A DNA stretch of 64,000 bases, taken from positions 806,001 through 870,000 of the forward strand of contig NZ_JARZHG010000001.1 of NCBI RefSeq assembly GCF_029946505.1, in the 5' to 3' direction. Below, piece after piece: positions 33,906 through 45,345 of this stretch; position 1 is the first letter of the stretch; every line of letters begins with the position of its first letter. The position numbers and the translations under genes were made by a program. The notes under the pieces were generated by a model. It ran no database searches. It was not told where the DNA came from and saw nothing but the letters and a program-made list of their open reading frames with translations. Source of the DNA: Polyangium sp. y55x31 (GTDB lineage: Bacteria > Myxococcota_A > Polyangia > Polyangiales > Polyangiaceae).

Positions 33906-36044
33906 GTGACCTCGGCCCAAAACCCCATCGGCACGTCGGATCCTCCGGCCGCTCCCCAGGGCTACAAACCCACGCTTCTCGACGGAACGCCGTACCGCTT
34001 CCTCGCGCCGCTCAGCCGCGGAGGCATGGGCGACGTGGTGGAGGCCGAGCACGTCGCGCTCGGCAAACGTGTGGTCGTGAAGCTCCTGCAGGAGCGGCAC
34101 GCCAGCCGTCCCGACTACGTCGATCGGATGCGGATCGAGGCGCAAGCGCTGGCGAAGATCACGCACCCGAACCTGGTGCAGGTGACCGACTTCGGACAGA
34201 CGGCCGAAGGACGGACGTTCCTCGTGATGGAGCGCCTCTACGGGCGGAACCTGCGCGAGGAGCTCGAGCAGCGGACGTTCTTCCCGGTGGCCGAGGCGAT
34301 CGACGTCGTACGTCAGGCGCTCGCAGGCCTCGCCGCCGCGCACGACGCGGGTGTCGTGCATCGCGACGTGAAGCTCGACAACCTCTTCCTGTGCGACGCG
34401 CCGGAGGGCGCGCGTCGCGTGGTGAAGGTGCTCGATTTCGGCGTCGCCAAGGTGATCGGCGTGATGGGGGACAGCACGCCCCTGCCGCTCGCATTCCCCA
34501 CGGCCGAAGGCGTGGCGATGGGCACGCCGCGCTTCTTCTCGCCCGAGCAAGCGCGCGGTCGGCCCGTCGACGGTCGCGCGGATCTCTACGCCGTGGGCAT
34601 GGTGCTCTACGCGCTGCTCGCAGGGCGCGGGCCGTTCGATCACATCACGACGCTGCTCGAGCTGACGCGCGCGCACGCGTTCCAGGTGCCGGAGCCGCCG
34701 TCGCGATACGCGATGCAGGCGCTGCCGACCGGGCTCGATACGATCGTGCTGCGGGCGCTCGCGAAGGAGCCCGCGGATCGTTTCGCCACGGCGCGGACGT
34801 TCGCCGCGGAGCTCGAGCGCGTCGCGGACGGCCTCTCCGCGAGCAACATCCGCCCGCGCTGGGACACGACGGACGTGATGCCGACGGTGCCGGTCGTGAA
34901 GAAGGCGCCGGAGCCGGTCGTGGACGACGAGCCCGCGACGATGCGCGTGGACACGCTGCCGAAAGGCGCGCTGCCGAAGGCGATGCCGGACGACGACGAC
35001 GACGCGCCCGACACGCCGACGCGTCGCCTGGAGCGGCCCATGCCGTTCATGCGCGGGCAACGCAAAAGCGCGTTGCCGCCGCTGCCGTTGCCCGAGGCGG
35101 CGCCTGCGCCCGCGCCCGCGCCTGCGCCTGCAGCCGCGTGGGAAGCCAAGCAGCCCGCGACGATCAGCGAGCCGCCGAAGACGCTGGAGAACATCCCGCT
35201 GCCGTTCTCCGAGCCGTCGACGCTCCCGCGGAGCGACGCGGCCACCTCGCAGCCCGCGAAGCCCCAACAGGCGTCCTCGCTCCCGCCGGATCCGATGCTC
35301 GACGCGACGCTCACCGCAGCGATGCGCGCGCCGCTGCCGCCGAGCGACACGTCCGCGCTGCCGCCGGATCCCATCCTCGACGCGACGTTCCCCTCGGGCC
35401 CGCGCGCCGAAGAGCCCGCGCAAGCCCGCAGCCCGTCCGGGCATCCCGCCGCGAACCGCGTGCCCTCGGAGCACCCCGCGGCCCCCGCGCACTCGGGCTC
35501 CGAACGGCCTACCTCGTCCGGCGGAACGGGCCGCGCGGATCGGATCTCCGCCCTGCCCGGTCGAAACCCCGATCGGCCTTCGATCGTCCCCGGGCGTGAA
35601 GGTCGCGTCTCCGTCCTGCCCGGCCGCACGGATCGCACCTCGGCGCTGCCGACGCGCCCCGATCGCATCTCCGCCCTGCCCGCTCGCCCGGAGCGCACGT
35701 CGAACGTCCCGCCGCGCGCGGCCGAGCCCACCGCCGCGGCGCCCGAGCGACGCAGCAACCTCCCCGCCGCCGCGCCGCTGCATCCGCCCGCGCCGCTGCC
35801 CGAGGAGCGCATCTCGGTCCCGCCGCCCGGCCCCGGCGGCGTGCGCCCGCTGCGCGCGCCCGTGCCCTGGCGAAGGCGCCCCGCAGCCGCATCGACGAGC
35901 GGCGCGGCGCGTGGCGCAGCGGCCACGACGCAGAACAAGCCCGTCGAGGTCGAGCAGGGCAAGCAACAGATGGCGATCCTCGTGATCGTCGCGGCGATCG
36001 CCTTCCTCGCGGCCCTCGTGCTGATCGCGCTTCGTTTGCGCTGA
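33906..36044 (+). CDS. Ser/Thr protein kinase with Pro-rich linker and C-terminal anchor
   Basis: 712 residues. The kinase domain (about residues 25-305) has the Gly loop LSRGGMGDVVEAEH, catalytic Lys in RVVVKLL, HRDVKLDN and DFGVAK, so it should be active (RD type). Residues about 320-675 form a Pro/Ala-rich linker that includes two copies of ALPPDPxLDAT and six 9-11-residue repeats of the type DRxSALPxRP. One C-terminal membrane helix (MAILVIVAAIAFLAALVLIAL) leaves almost nothing outside, so the kinase faces the cytosol. GTG 33906 is chosen because upstream sequence belongs to the overlapping DUF3592 gene. Target proteins unknown. Confidence 0.9.
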   Translation: MTSAQNPIGTSDPPAAPQGYKPTLLDGTPYRFLAPLSRGGMGDVVEAEHVALGKRVVVKLLQERHASRPDYVDRMRIEAQALAKITHPNLVQVTDFGQTAEGRTFLVMERLYGRNLREELEQRTFFPVAEAIDVVRQALAGLAAAHDAGVVHRDVKLDNLFLCDAPEGARRVVKVLDFGVAKVIGVMGDSTPLPLAFPTAEGVAMGTPRFFSPEQARGRPVDGRADLYAVGMVLYALLAGRGPFDHITTLLELTRAHAFQVPEPPSRYAMQALPTGLDTIVLRALAKEPADRFATARTFAAELERVADGLSASNIRPRWDTTDVMPTVPVVKKAPEPVVDDEPATMRVDTLPKGALPKAMPDDDDDAPDTPTRRLERPMPFMRGQRKSALPPLPLPEAAPAPAPAPAPAAAWEAKQPATISEPPKTLENIPLPFSEPSTLPRSDAATSQPAKPQQASSLPPDPMLDATLTAAMRAPLPPSDTSALPPDPILDATFPSGPRAEEPAQARSPSGHPAANRVPSEHPAAPAHSGSERPTSSGGTGRADRISALPGRNPDRPSIVPGREGRVSVLPGRTDRTSALPTRPDRISALPARPERTSNVPPRAAEPTAAAPERRSNLPAAAPLHPPAPLPEERISVPPPGPGGVRPLRAPVPWRRRPAAASTSGAARGAAATTQNKPVEVEQGKQQMAILVIVAAIAFLAALVLIALRLR
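35538..35717 (+). repeat. Six degenerate coding repeats (about 30 bp)
   Basis: Six consecutive 9-11-residue units of the form DRISALPGRN, DRTSALPTRP, DRISALPARP in the linker of the Ser/Thr kinase. They are basic and Ser/Thr-containing, so they could be phosphorylation or docking sites. Confidence 0.65.
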
Positions 36045-36053
36045 CGGCGTCGC

Positions 36054-37058
36054 TCAGAAGCGGCCGACGAGCCCGATCCCGGTCGGCCCGATGTTGAGCC
36101 GAACCGAGGTGGTCTCGGGGCTCTTCTTGGGCTCGCCGCCGGAGAGGAAAATGCCCGCGACGCCGACGCCGACGCCGACGACCGCGAGCGCAAACGCGAC
36201 GTTGGAGACGTTGGCCAGCGTCTTCGCGGAATCGTTCACGGGCGTAGCTTCGTCGAGCGCGGCCTGCGTCGGGCACGTCCCCGCGGGGCAGAGATCCTCC
36301 ACGGTGCCCGCGCGCGAGAGCGAGAGCGCCCCGGTCACCGCCCCCGCGATGAGCCCCGCGCCGCCCACGCCGAAGCCCACGTAGACGAGCGGCGAGACGC
36401 GCCGGCCGGTATCGCCGCCGTCATCCGACGCCGCCGCATCGCCGAGCGCGAGCGTGACCTTTTGCCGCTGCGCCTCCGCGATCTCGATCTCCTTCGACAC
36501 GGGCGGCAGCCCCGTCGCCGCCGCCGAGACCTCGTGCTTGCCCGGGTTCACCGGCTGCGCCGCGCGCGCGGTCTCGCTCGGCACGAGCACGCCGTCGATC
36601 TTCACCTCGACGGGCGCGCTCTCGGGCACGCCCTGCACGACGACCGTGAGCGTCGGGATGCGCGGCTCGATCTCGGCGGCGAGCTTCTTCGCGGCCTCGC
36701 GCGCCTCGGTGAACGGCTTCGGCTCGCCGGGCTTCACGGGCAAACGCGTGACCTCGAGCGCGGCCCGATGCGCCTCGACGAGGTGCCCGAGCTTCTCCTC
36801 GGTGCGCGCGACCTCGATGCCCGTCGAAGGCACGCCCATGATCGCGTGCGCGGCGCGATAGGCGCGCAGCGCGCCGGCGAAATCCTTCTTCTCGACCTTG
36901 GCGTCGCCCTCGTCCATGAGCGCGCGCGCCATGTCGCGCTCGGTCTTCGATTGCGCGTGCGCGACGGCGTCTGCCGCAACGATCGTCGTGACGCCGAGGA
37001 GCCACGCGACGAGCGTCCTCCGCGCTCGCCCTCGTGCCCTTTCAGAACCCACGATCAC
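36054..37058 (-). CDS. TPR/PEGA-like envelope protein with two membrane helices
   Basis: 334 residues. A signal peptide or anchor (TLVAWLLGVTTIVAADAVAHA) leads into a TPR-like helical part (RDMARALMDEGDAKVEKKDF, ALRAYRAAHAIMG), then a beta domain with EVKIDGVLVPSE and PVNPGKHEVSAAATG that resembles PEGA repeats. Two hydrophobic helices near the end (VYVGFGVGGAGLIAGAVTGA and VAFALAVVGVGVGVAGIFL) follow. Its start overlaps the end of the upstream kinase gene by 17 bases, so they are co-transcribed and perhaps function together. This plan is frequent in myxobacteria; function unknown. Confidence 0.8.
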   Translation of the reverse strand: MIVGSERARGRARRTLVAWLLGVTTIVAADAVAHAQSKTERDMARALMDEGDAKVEKKDFAGALRAYRAAHAIMGVPSTGIEVARTEEKLGHLVEAHRAALEVTRLPVKPGEPKPFTEAREAAKKLAAEIEPRIPTLTVVVQGVPESAPVEVKIDGVLVPSETARAAQPVNPGKHEVSAAATGLPPVSKEIEIAEAQRQKVTLALGDAAASDDGGDTGRRVSPLVYVGFGVGGAGLIAGAVTGALSLSRAGTVEDLCPAGTCPTQAALDEATPVNDSAKTLANVSNVAFALAVVGVGVGVAGIFLSGGEPKKSPETTSVRLNIGPTGIGLVGRF

Positions 37059-38556
37059 GTTTCGTTTTCCCCGTGGAGATGGAGGTCGAAGTCGAGGTCG
37101 GCTTGACGGGCGCCGCGGACGCCTTCGCCGACGCGATCGGCGGCGCCGCGACGGCGGTCTCGCTCGGCGTCGCGGTGGGCGTCGCAGCAGGCGTCGCGAC
37201 GGGCTCCGGCGTGGGCGCCGGCGCTGCAGTTTGCGCAGGTGGCTTCGTCGTCACGTCGGTCGGCAGCGCGGCCGCCGCGTTTTCACCTTCGGTCCCGTCG
37301 CCCTTCGTGAGCACGACGATCACGATCAGGATCAGCACGACGATCCCGAGCGCACCTGACACGACCGTCACCAGCGCACGTCGTCGCGACGAGCTCTTCC
37401 ACTCGGCGTGCGTGACCGAGGAGCCATGAAACGTTTGCAACGGCGGCGGCGCCGCAGCCGCGCCGCTCGCGGCCCACGTGGGCAGCGCTGTCTCCGGCAA
37501 GCCCGGCGGAGGCGTGGCGACCGAAGGCCCGGTGTTCATCATCGGCGGCGGCGTCGCGCCCGAGACCCACGCAGCGCCCGAGCTCGACGCGCCGCTCCCC
37601 GGCAGCGGCGTCAAGCTGCCCGGAGGCTGCGCCGTCGGAGCCGATCGCGGCGCCGCAGTCGTCTCCAGCCGGAACGGCGACGCCGGCGCGGCATACCCGC
37701 CCGCCGTGAGCGCGCCGAGGAACGCATCCGCGAGCTCCTTGGCCGACTGGAACCGCTGCGCCGGATCCCGCGCGAGCGCCCGCAAGAACCAGGCATCGAG
37801 CGTGGGCAAAAGCCCCGGCCGCCGCTGGCTCGGCGGCATGAAGCTACCGCGCTCGATCGCGATGCACACCGCGCCGAGCGTCTCGCCCTGGAACGGCACC
37901 TGCCCCGTGAGCGCGCGATACATGACGACGCCCACCGACCACAGATCCGCCCGATGATCCACGCGCCGCGCGCTCAGGATCTGCTCGGGGCTCATGTAGT
38001 GCGGCGTGCCCACCATCGCGCCCGTGCCCGTCATGCCGTCGAGGCCTTCGCCCTCGGGCGTCGCGTGCTTGGCGATCCCGAAGTCGAGCACCTTCACGAA
38101 CAGCTCGCCGTCCTGATCACACAGGAAGACGTTGTCGGGCTTCATGTCGCGATGAACGATGCCGAGCCCGTGCGCCTTCGAGAGAGCGCGCGCCACGTGC
38201 ACGACGATCGTCGCCGCCTCGTCGAGGCCGATCGTGCCGATCTTCGAGAGCCGCATGCGAAGGTCCTCGCCTTCGAGCAGCTCCATCACGATGTACGGCG
38301 TGCCGTCGGGCGTGATGCCGTGATCGAAGACCTGAACGACGTTCGGGCTCTTGATCTGCGCGCTCGCCATGGCCTCGCGCGTGAAGCGAGCCACGTACTC
38401 CTGGTCCTGCGCGAGGCGCTCGGACATGAACTTCACGGCGACCTGCGTGCGCAGCGTCTGGTGCTCTGCGAGCCACACGCTGCCCATACCGCCGCGCTTG
38501 AGCGGACGAAGCAGACGCACGTTGGTACCGACGATCGCGCCGGCCGAAAGGCTCAC
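37042..38556 (-). CDS. Membrane-anchored Ser/Thr protein kinase
   Basis: 504 residues. The kinase domain occupies about residues 14-280 with LKRGGMGSVWLAEH, the catalytic Lys in VAVKFM, HRDMKPDN, DFGIAK and the activation segment MVGTPHYMSPEQ; all catalytic residues are present. A Pro/Ala-rich linker is followed by one membrane helix (LGIVVLILIVIVVL) and an outer tail rich in Ala/Pro/Thr ending KTKRDRGF. It lies downstream of rbfA on the same strand with a 63-base gap, and may be read from the nusA operon or from its own promoter. It is followed by the TPR/PEGA-like gene, which overlaps it. Confidence 0.92.
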   Translation of the reverse strand: MSLSAGAIVGTNVRLLRPLKRGGMGSVWLAEHQTLRTQVAVKFMSERLAQDQEYVARFTREAMASAQIKSPNVVQVFDHGITPDGTPYIVMELLEGEDLRMRLSKIGTIGLDEAATIVVHVARALSKAHGLGIVHRDMKPDNVFLCDQDGELFVKVLDFGIAKHATPEGEGLDGMTGTGAMVGTPHYMSPEQILSARRVDHRADLWSVGVVMYRALTGQVPFQGETLGAVCIAIERGSFMPPSQRRPGLLPTLDAWFLRALARDPAQRFQSAKELADAFLGALTAGGYAAPASPFRLETTAAPRSAPTAQPPGSLTPLPGSGASSSGAAWVSGATPPPMMNTGPSVATPPPGLPETALPTWAASGAAAAPPPLQTFHGSSVTHAEWKSSSRRRALVTVVSGALGIVVLILIVIVVLTKGDGTEGENAAAALPTDVTTKPPAQTAAPAPTPEPVATPAATPTATPSETAVAAPPIASAKASAAPVKPTSTSTSISTGKTKRDRGF

Positions 38557-38619
38557 GGCGCGGAGAATACCACGGCATCCGCTGCGGTGAGCCTCATTCG
38601 ACGGCCCCTGAGCGCCTTG

Positions 38620-39000
38620 CTAGCCCTTGTCCCGCTTCGCGTCGTCCATCCGGATCTCGTGCAAGAGCTCCTCGACGCGATACGCGCTGTCCTGGCCCGT
38701 GTCGTAGATGAACTTGAGGTCCGGGGCCCGCCGAAGCTGGACCGCCTTGCCGACGTCGCGCCGGAGCCGTCCCCCGGCCGCCTCGAGCCCCTTCAGCATC
38801 GACCGGCGCTCCGGTTCGCCCTGCGCTGCGCCGAGTTCGTGCCGCACGAAGACCCGCGCCGTCTGCAGATCGTCGGTCATCTCCACGCGCGAGATGAGCA
38901 CCCCGAAGAGGCGCGGATCCGCCATGTCCCGCAAGAGCGCCGCGAGCTCCTCCCGGACCCGCGCCGCCACCCGAGCCGACCGCAATCCCTGTCCACTCAC
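38620..39000 (-). CDS. rbfA: 30S ribosome-binding factor RbfA
   Basis: 126 residues, standard length. KH-type fold with the conserved N-terminus RSARVAARVREELAALLRDM and the block DDLQTARVFVRH. RbfA assists late maturation of the 16S 5' end during 30S assembly. Starts inside the stop of the DUF503 gene (4-base overlap) as last member of the nusA-infB operon. Confidence 0.95.
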   Translation of the reverse strand: MSGQGLRSARVAARVREELAALLRDMADPRLFGVLISRVEMTDDLQTARVFVRHELGAAQGEPERRSMLKGLEAAGGRLRRDVGKAVQLRRAPDLKFIYDTGQDSAYRVEELLHEIRMDDAKRDKG

Positions 39001-39374
39001 GCGGATTCCCCTTCGTCGTCGTCGTTGTCGTCGTGGAGCTCGCCGAGCATCTGCTCGATCCCGCCCACGACCCCTCGACCGCCTTCGCCGAAGCTCACGA
39101 TCTCGCTCGCCCGATCGGCGAGCAGCGCGTCGGGGAGCGTGGAGGCCATGCTCACCACGCTGGAGATCATCTGATCACAAACCGTGTGCGAGTTCGACAC
39201 GACCGCGACCCCGAGGGTGGCGTGCCGCGGATCGTCGAGGACCCCGACCTCCGCGACCGCCACCTTCAGCCGTGCTTGCACCCGCTCCTTGAACGAGCGG
39301 ACGACGCTCCGTTTGTCCTTGAGCGACCGCGCCCCGGGCACATCCAACCTCAGCCTCAACACACCAACAAACAT
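38997..39374 (-). CDS. DUF503 (YlxP-like) protein
   Basis: 125 residues. The N-terminus MFVGVLRLRLDVPGARSLKD followed by KRSVVRSFKERVQARLKVAV is the hallmark of the DUF503/YlxP family, which regularly sits between infB and rbfA. An Asp-rich tail (HDDNDDDEGESA) follows the conserved part. A role in ribosome assembly is suspected from gene order only. Confidence 0.9.
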   Translation of the reverse strand: MFVGVLRLRLDVPGARSLKDKRSVVRSFKERVQARLKVAVAEVGVLDDPRHATLGVAVVSNSHTVCDQMISSVVSMASTLPDALLADRASEIVSFGEGGRGVVGGIEQMLGELHDDNDDDEGESA

Positions 39375-39417
39375 CGTCGTTCGCCGGCGCTACCCGGGTC
39401 CGCGGTCACCCCGAAGC

Positions 39418-42400
39418 TCAGGTGAGCTTCGTCTTGATCTCTTCGATCTCGAAGGACTCGATGACGTCGTTCTCCTTGATGTCCTGGTAGTTCTCGAGCG
39501 AGATGCCGCACTCGAACCCCTCGGTCACCTCTTTCGCGTCGTCCTTGAAGCGGCGCAGGCCCGAGAGCTTGCCCGTCCAGACGACGACGTTGTCGCGGAT
39601 GAGCCGCGCCTCCGCCGTCCGCTTCACGAGTCCGCTCGTCACCATGCAGCCGGCGACCGTGCCGATCTTCGCCACACGGAAGACCTGACGAACCTCCGCC
39701 CGGCCGAGCTGCTTCTCGACCTTGGTGGCAGGCAGGAGGCCTTCCATCGCGGACCGGATGTCGTCGACCGCGTTGTAGATGATGTTGTAGAGCCGGATCT
39801 CGACGCCCTCGGTCTCGGCATGGCCGGCAGCCTTGCCCGCGGGACGGACGTTGAACCCGACGATGATCGCCTTCGAGGCGACCGCCAAGTTCACGTCGCC
39901 CTCGGTGATGCCACCGACGCCGGCGTGCACGATGGTGACCTTGACCTTCTGCGTCGAGAGCTTCGAGAGCGCATGGCAGATGGCCTCGACCGAGCCCTGC
40001 ACGTCGCCCTTCACGATGAGCTTCAGCTCGAGCTGATCGCTCTCCGCGAGGCGCGAGGTGAGCGTCTCCAGCGAGACACGCGAGTCCTGCGGGATGAGCG
40101 ACTTCGACGCCTTCTTGCGACGCGTCTCCGCGATCTCCTCCGCCGTCTTCGCGTCCTTCACCGCGTGCACCGGATCACCCGCGCTCGGCACCTCGTTCAA
40201 GCCGAGCACCTCGACCGGCGTCGCAGGGCCCGCCTGCGACACCGTGCGACCGAGCTCGTCCGTCATCGCCCGGACCTTACCCCACACGCTGCCGGCGATG
40301 ATGATGTCGCCCGTGCGCAGGGTGCCGTCCTGGATCATGACGCGCGCGACCGGGCCGCGGCCTCGATCGAGCAGCGCCTCGATGACCGTCGCGCTCGCGC
40401 GGCGCTTCGGGTAGGCCTTGAGCTCCAGGATCTCGGCCTGCAGGATGACCGACTCGAGGAGCTGATCGATGTTCTGCCCGGTCTTCGCCGACACGTGCAC
40501 GAACATCGTCTGGCCGCCCCACTCCTCCGGCTGGAGCCCGAGGTTCGCGAGGTCGCGCTTGATCTTGTCGGGATCCGCGCCCGGCTTGTCGATCTTGTTC
40601 ACCGCGACGATGATCGGCACCTTCGCGGCCTGCGCGTGCGAGATCGCCTCGCGCGTCTGCGGCATGACGCCGTCGTCCGCCGCGACCACGAGCACGACGA
40701 TGTCCGTGAGCGAGGCGCCGCGGGCGCGCATCGCCGTGAACGCCTCGTGACCCGGCGTGTCGAGGAACGCGATCGTCCCACGCGGCGTCTCGACGCGATA
40801 CGCGCCGATGTGCTGCGTGATGCCGCCCGCCTCGCCCTCGGCCACGCTGGCCTTGCGGATCCGGTCGAGCAGCGACGTCTTGCCGTGGTCGACGTGACCC
40901 ATGACCGTGACGATCGGCGGACGAAGCTCGAAGTCCATGTCCGCCTCGGACTCGACGCGCGTCGCGTCCTCGAGCGTCTGGGTCTCGCTGACCGCCACGT
41001 CCTCGACGTTCCAGCCGAACTCGCTCGCGACGATCTTCGCGGTGTCGGCGTCGAGCGTCGAGTTGATGTTCACGCCCGTCATCCCCATGCTGAGGAGCTT
41101 CAGGAGAACATCCGTCGACTTGACGCTCATCTTCGCGGCGAGCGCCTGCAGGCTGACCTGCTCCTCGATTTTGACGACCTTCTTGTGCGAGGCCATCTCC
41201 TGCGTGGAGACCTGCGCCGGGCCGCGCCGCTGCTGGATCGGAGGCCCACCCGGACGACCACGGAAGCCGCCCATGCCGGGCCGCTGCGGGCCGCTGCGCG
41301 GTCCACCCGGCTGCCCCGGACGACCCGTCTGCGGGCCGAAGCCCGTGCCCGGACGACCCGGCTGCGGGGCCTGGGCGCGCGGATCGTAGGTCGTGCGGCG
41401 CGGCGTGCTCGTGCGCTGCGCGGCCGGCATCGGGACGCCGGGGCGGCCCTGCCACACGTCGATGCCCGTCTTCGGCGGGGACGACGGACGCGGCGGGACC
41501 GAGGACGGCGTATCCGAAGGCTTGCGCGGCGGCGGCACGGACGACGCAGGCGCCGTGCGAGCCGGCGGCGGCGCGCTCGGCGGCGGCGTGCGCCCCGGGC
41601 CCTGCTGCGGCGCAGGCGAGCGCGTCGTGGCCGGAGGCGGCGTCGTGGGCTTGGACGGGCCCTGCTGCGACGCACCGCCGGCACGTTGCGGCTGCTGCGA
41701 CGGCGGAGCCGCGGCAGGCTTCGGCGCCGCGGGCGCAGGCTTCGCCGGCTCCTCGGCCTTCTTCGGCGGCTCGGCGGCCGCCTTCGGCGCAGGCGCAGGC
41801 TCCGCGGCCTTCGGCTCAGGCGTCGTCGCCGGAGCGGCCGGCGGCGCGGGCGGCGCCTTCGGCGTCTCGGCAGGCGCTGCGACCTGCTTGGCCGGCTCCT
41901 CGACCTGCTTGGCCGGCTCCGCTGCCGCCTTCGGCGCAGGCGCGGGCTCGGCCGCCTTGGGGGCGGGCGCGGGCTCGGCCGGGGCCGCCGCGGCCTTCGG
42001 GGCCTCGACAGCGACCGCAGGCGCAGGCGCGGGCTTCGGAGCCTCGACCGGCGGCGGGGGTGCCGCCTCCACGGGCTTCGGCGCGGGCGCCTCCGGGGCC
42101 TTCTCGACGGCGACGGGCTTCGGCGGCTCCGCGGCCGCGACCGGGGCCAGAGCGGGGGGCGGCGCAGGCGGAGCAACCTCGCGTGCCTCCTTCGCTTCAC
42201 GTTCCACCGGCTGGGCGGGCGCCGTCTGCGTCGCTGCGGGCTTCTCGGGAGCGGGCGCGGGAGCAGGCTTCGCGGCCTCGACGACCGGCGCCGGTGCTTG
42301 CGCGGTCCTCGGCGCGGCAGGCGCGGCCGCCGTCGACGTCGGGCTCGTCGGGGCGGGAGCGGCGGATGGAGCGGAGGCGCGCGCGGGCGGGACGGCAGGA

Positions 42401-42681
42401 GCGGCGGCACGTGCGGGTGTCGTCGTCGGCTCGGGGCCGGAGGTCTCACCTTCGGTGCCCCGTGCGCGGCGCTTCACGACCGTCGGACGGATCCGTTCCT
42501 CGACCACCTCGGGCGCCTTTTGCCGCTCCAGATGGCGCTTTACGCGCTCCACCACATCGCTCTCGACCGCGCTCATGTGGTTGCGCACGTCGCCGATACC
42601 CATGGACTGGAAGAGCGCGACCAGCGTCTTCTGATCCATGTTGAGCTGTTTAGCGACCTCGTACACCCGAACTTTGCTCAT
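39418..42681 (-). CDS. infB: Translation initiation factor IF-2
   Basis: 1087 residues, longer than the roughly 890 of E. coli. An N-terminal IF2_N motif (residues 1-55, [20 protein letters not shown]) is followed by about 430 residues rich in Pro, Ala and Lys/Glu with repeated phrases such as [14 protein letters not shown] second IF2_N ([20 protein letters not shown]) precedes the G domain, with GHVDHGKT near residue 594, DTPGHEAF and NKID. Domains II-IV complete the protein to the end. It recruits initiator tRNA to the 30S subunit. GAGG lies just before the ATG. Confidence 0.98.
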   Translation of the reverse strand: MSKVRVYEVAKQLNMDQKTLVALFQSMGIGDVRNHMSAVESDVVERVKRHLERQKAPEVVEERIRPTVVKRRARGTEGETSGPEPTTTPARAAAPAVPPARASAPSAAPAPTSPTSTAAAPAAPRTAQAPAPVVEAAKPAPAPAPEKPAATQTAPAQPVEREAKEAREVAPPAPPPALAPVAAAEPPKPVAVEKAPEAPAPKPVEAAPPPPVEAPKPAPAPAVAVEAPKAAAAPAEPAPAPKAAEPAPAPKAAAEPAKQVEEPAKQVAAPAETPKAPPAPPAAPATTPEPKAAEPAPAPKAAAEPPKKAEEPAKPAPAAPKPAAAPPSQQPQRAGGASQQGPSKPTTPPPATTRSPAPQQGPGRTPPPSAPPPARTAPASSVPPPRKPSDTPSSVPPRPSSPPKTGIDVWQGRPGVPMPAAQRTSTPRRTTYDPRAQAPQPGRPGTGFGPQTGRPGQPGGPRSGPQRPGMGGFRGRPGGPPIQQRRGPAQVSTQEMASHKKVVKIEEQVSLQALAAKMSVKSTDVLLKLLSMGMTGVNINSTLDADTAKIVASEFGWNVEDVAVSETQTLEDATRVESEADMDFELRPPIVTVMGHVDHGKTSLLDRIRKASVAEGEAGGITQHIGAYRVETPRGTIAFLDTPGHEAFTAMRARGASLTDIVVLVVAADDGVMPQTREAISHAQAAKVPIIVAVNKIDKPGADPDKIKRDLANLGLQPEEWGGQTMFVHVSAKTGQNIDQLLESVILQAEILELKAYPKRRASATVIEALLDRGRGPVARVMIQDGTLRTGDIIIAGSVWGKVRAMTDELGRTVSQAGPATPVEVLGLNEVPSAGDPVHAVKDAKTAEEIAETRRKKASKSLIPQDSRVSLETLTSRLAESDQLELKLIVKGDVQGSVEAICHALSKLSTQKVKVTIVHAGVGGITEGDVNLAVASKAIIVGFNVRPAGKAAGHAETEGVEIRLYNIIYNAVDDIRSAMEGLLPATKVEKQLGRAEVRQVFRVAKIGTVAGCMVTSGLVKRTAEARLIRDNVVVWTGKLSGLRRFKDDAKEVTEGFECGISLENYQDIKENDVIESFEIEEIKTKLT

Positions 42682-42711
42682 GCACCTCGCTCCAGTAACG
42701 ACAAACCCGAC

Positions 42712-43614
42712 TCACCCGTCCGCACGACGATCCTGACCGGACCGCGCCCCATCTTCATCGATCCCGCCGCCCGCATCCTTCGGCGTGGATCTTCCCGAGG
42801 ACTGCTTCCCGGTACCACCGGGGCGCCTCGCATCATGGCGCTTGCGGCCCGCCGCTGCACCTTCGAGCGGCGTTGCGGCGAGCGCGGAGGCCGCTTGCAC
42901 GGCCTCCCGGAGCGCCGCCGCGATCCGATCATCCTTGATCGCCACGACGGCGAGCCCTTCCGCGCGCTTCGACGACGCAGCGGCAGAGCACAACGTAGCC
43001 AAGACTTTCTTCGTCCCCCAGGCGACCGCGCGCCCCTCGGAGATCGCCCGGCGCACGGCCGAGAGCTCCGAGCCCGCCGCCGCGTCCGTCGCGACCACGA
43101 TGAGATCCGCTTCCCCCCGTTCGTCCGCGCCCGTCACCGCGTCCGCCCCGAGCGCGACCTTCCGCGCCCGGGCCGCCGCGACCACGAGCCCCTGCACCCG
43201 CCGATCGAGCGCGCGCACGATCGCCCGCGACAGCGAGCTCGCGTCGAGCGGGACGAGCTTGCCCGACGACGTCGTCTCCGACGCCGCCGTCTCCTCGCCC
43301 GTCTGCTCGGGCGCCTCGTCCCAGAGCAGGCTCACCTTGCCCTTCGCAGCGCGCGAGAGGCCCTTCTGCGCGGCCTTCTCGACGCAGGACGGCCTCGGGT
43401 GCACGTGCGCGCCGCGACCGAAGCCGCCGCTCGCCGCGTCCACCGCGACCTCGCCGCCCGGGCCGAGCACGAGACGGACGAGCACGGACGGAGCCGCCCC
43501 GGAGCGCGGGAGTTCGACCCGCTCTCCACAGCCGACACACGTGCGCACCCGAGACGAACCTTCTCGGTCCGCCTGCGGCGTCGCTCGCTCTGTGTCTGTC
43601 CGTGCTTCCACCAT
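42712..43614 (-). CDS. Fused YlxR-YlxQ protein (DUF448 + L7Ae-like)
   Basis: 300 residues. Residues about 22-95 are YlxR/DUF448 (RTCVGCGERVELP, RGAHVHPRPSCVEKA). Residues about 130-250 look like the L7Ae-type RNA-binding fold of YlxQ (LSRAIVRALDRRVQGLVVAA, EADLIVVATDAAAGS, VAWGTKKVLATL). In Bacillus these are two adjacent genes between nusA and infB; here one frame covers both. The C-terminal 45 residues are basic and disordered. RNA or ribosome binding is inferred from both families; YlxR has also been linked to RNase P. Confidence 0.88.
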   Translation of the reverse strand: MVEARTDTERATPQADREGSSRVRTCVGCGERVELPRSGAAPSVLVRLVLGPGGEVAVDAASGGFGRGAHVHPRPSCVEKAAQKGLSRAAKGKVSLLWDEAPEQTGEETAASETTSSGKLVPLDASSLSRAIVRALDRRVQGLVVAAARARKVALGADAVTGADERGEADLIVVATDAAAGSELSAVRRAISEGRAVAWGTKKVLATLCSAAASSKRAEGLAVVAIKDDRIAAALREAVQAASALAATPLEGAAAGRKRHDARRPGGTGKQSSGRSTPKDAGGGIDEDGARSGQDRRADG

Positions 43615-43668
43615 CGTCCGTTTCGTTCTCTGGGTGCGGCTCGTCCACGAAGGGACGGCCGCGCCCTC

Positions 43669-45321
<1,653 letters not shown>

Positions 45322-45345
45322 GGCTGCTCGCTCTCCTGATCTCAA

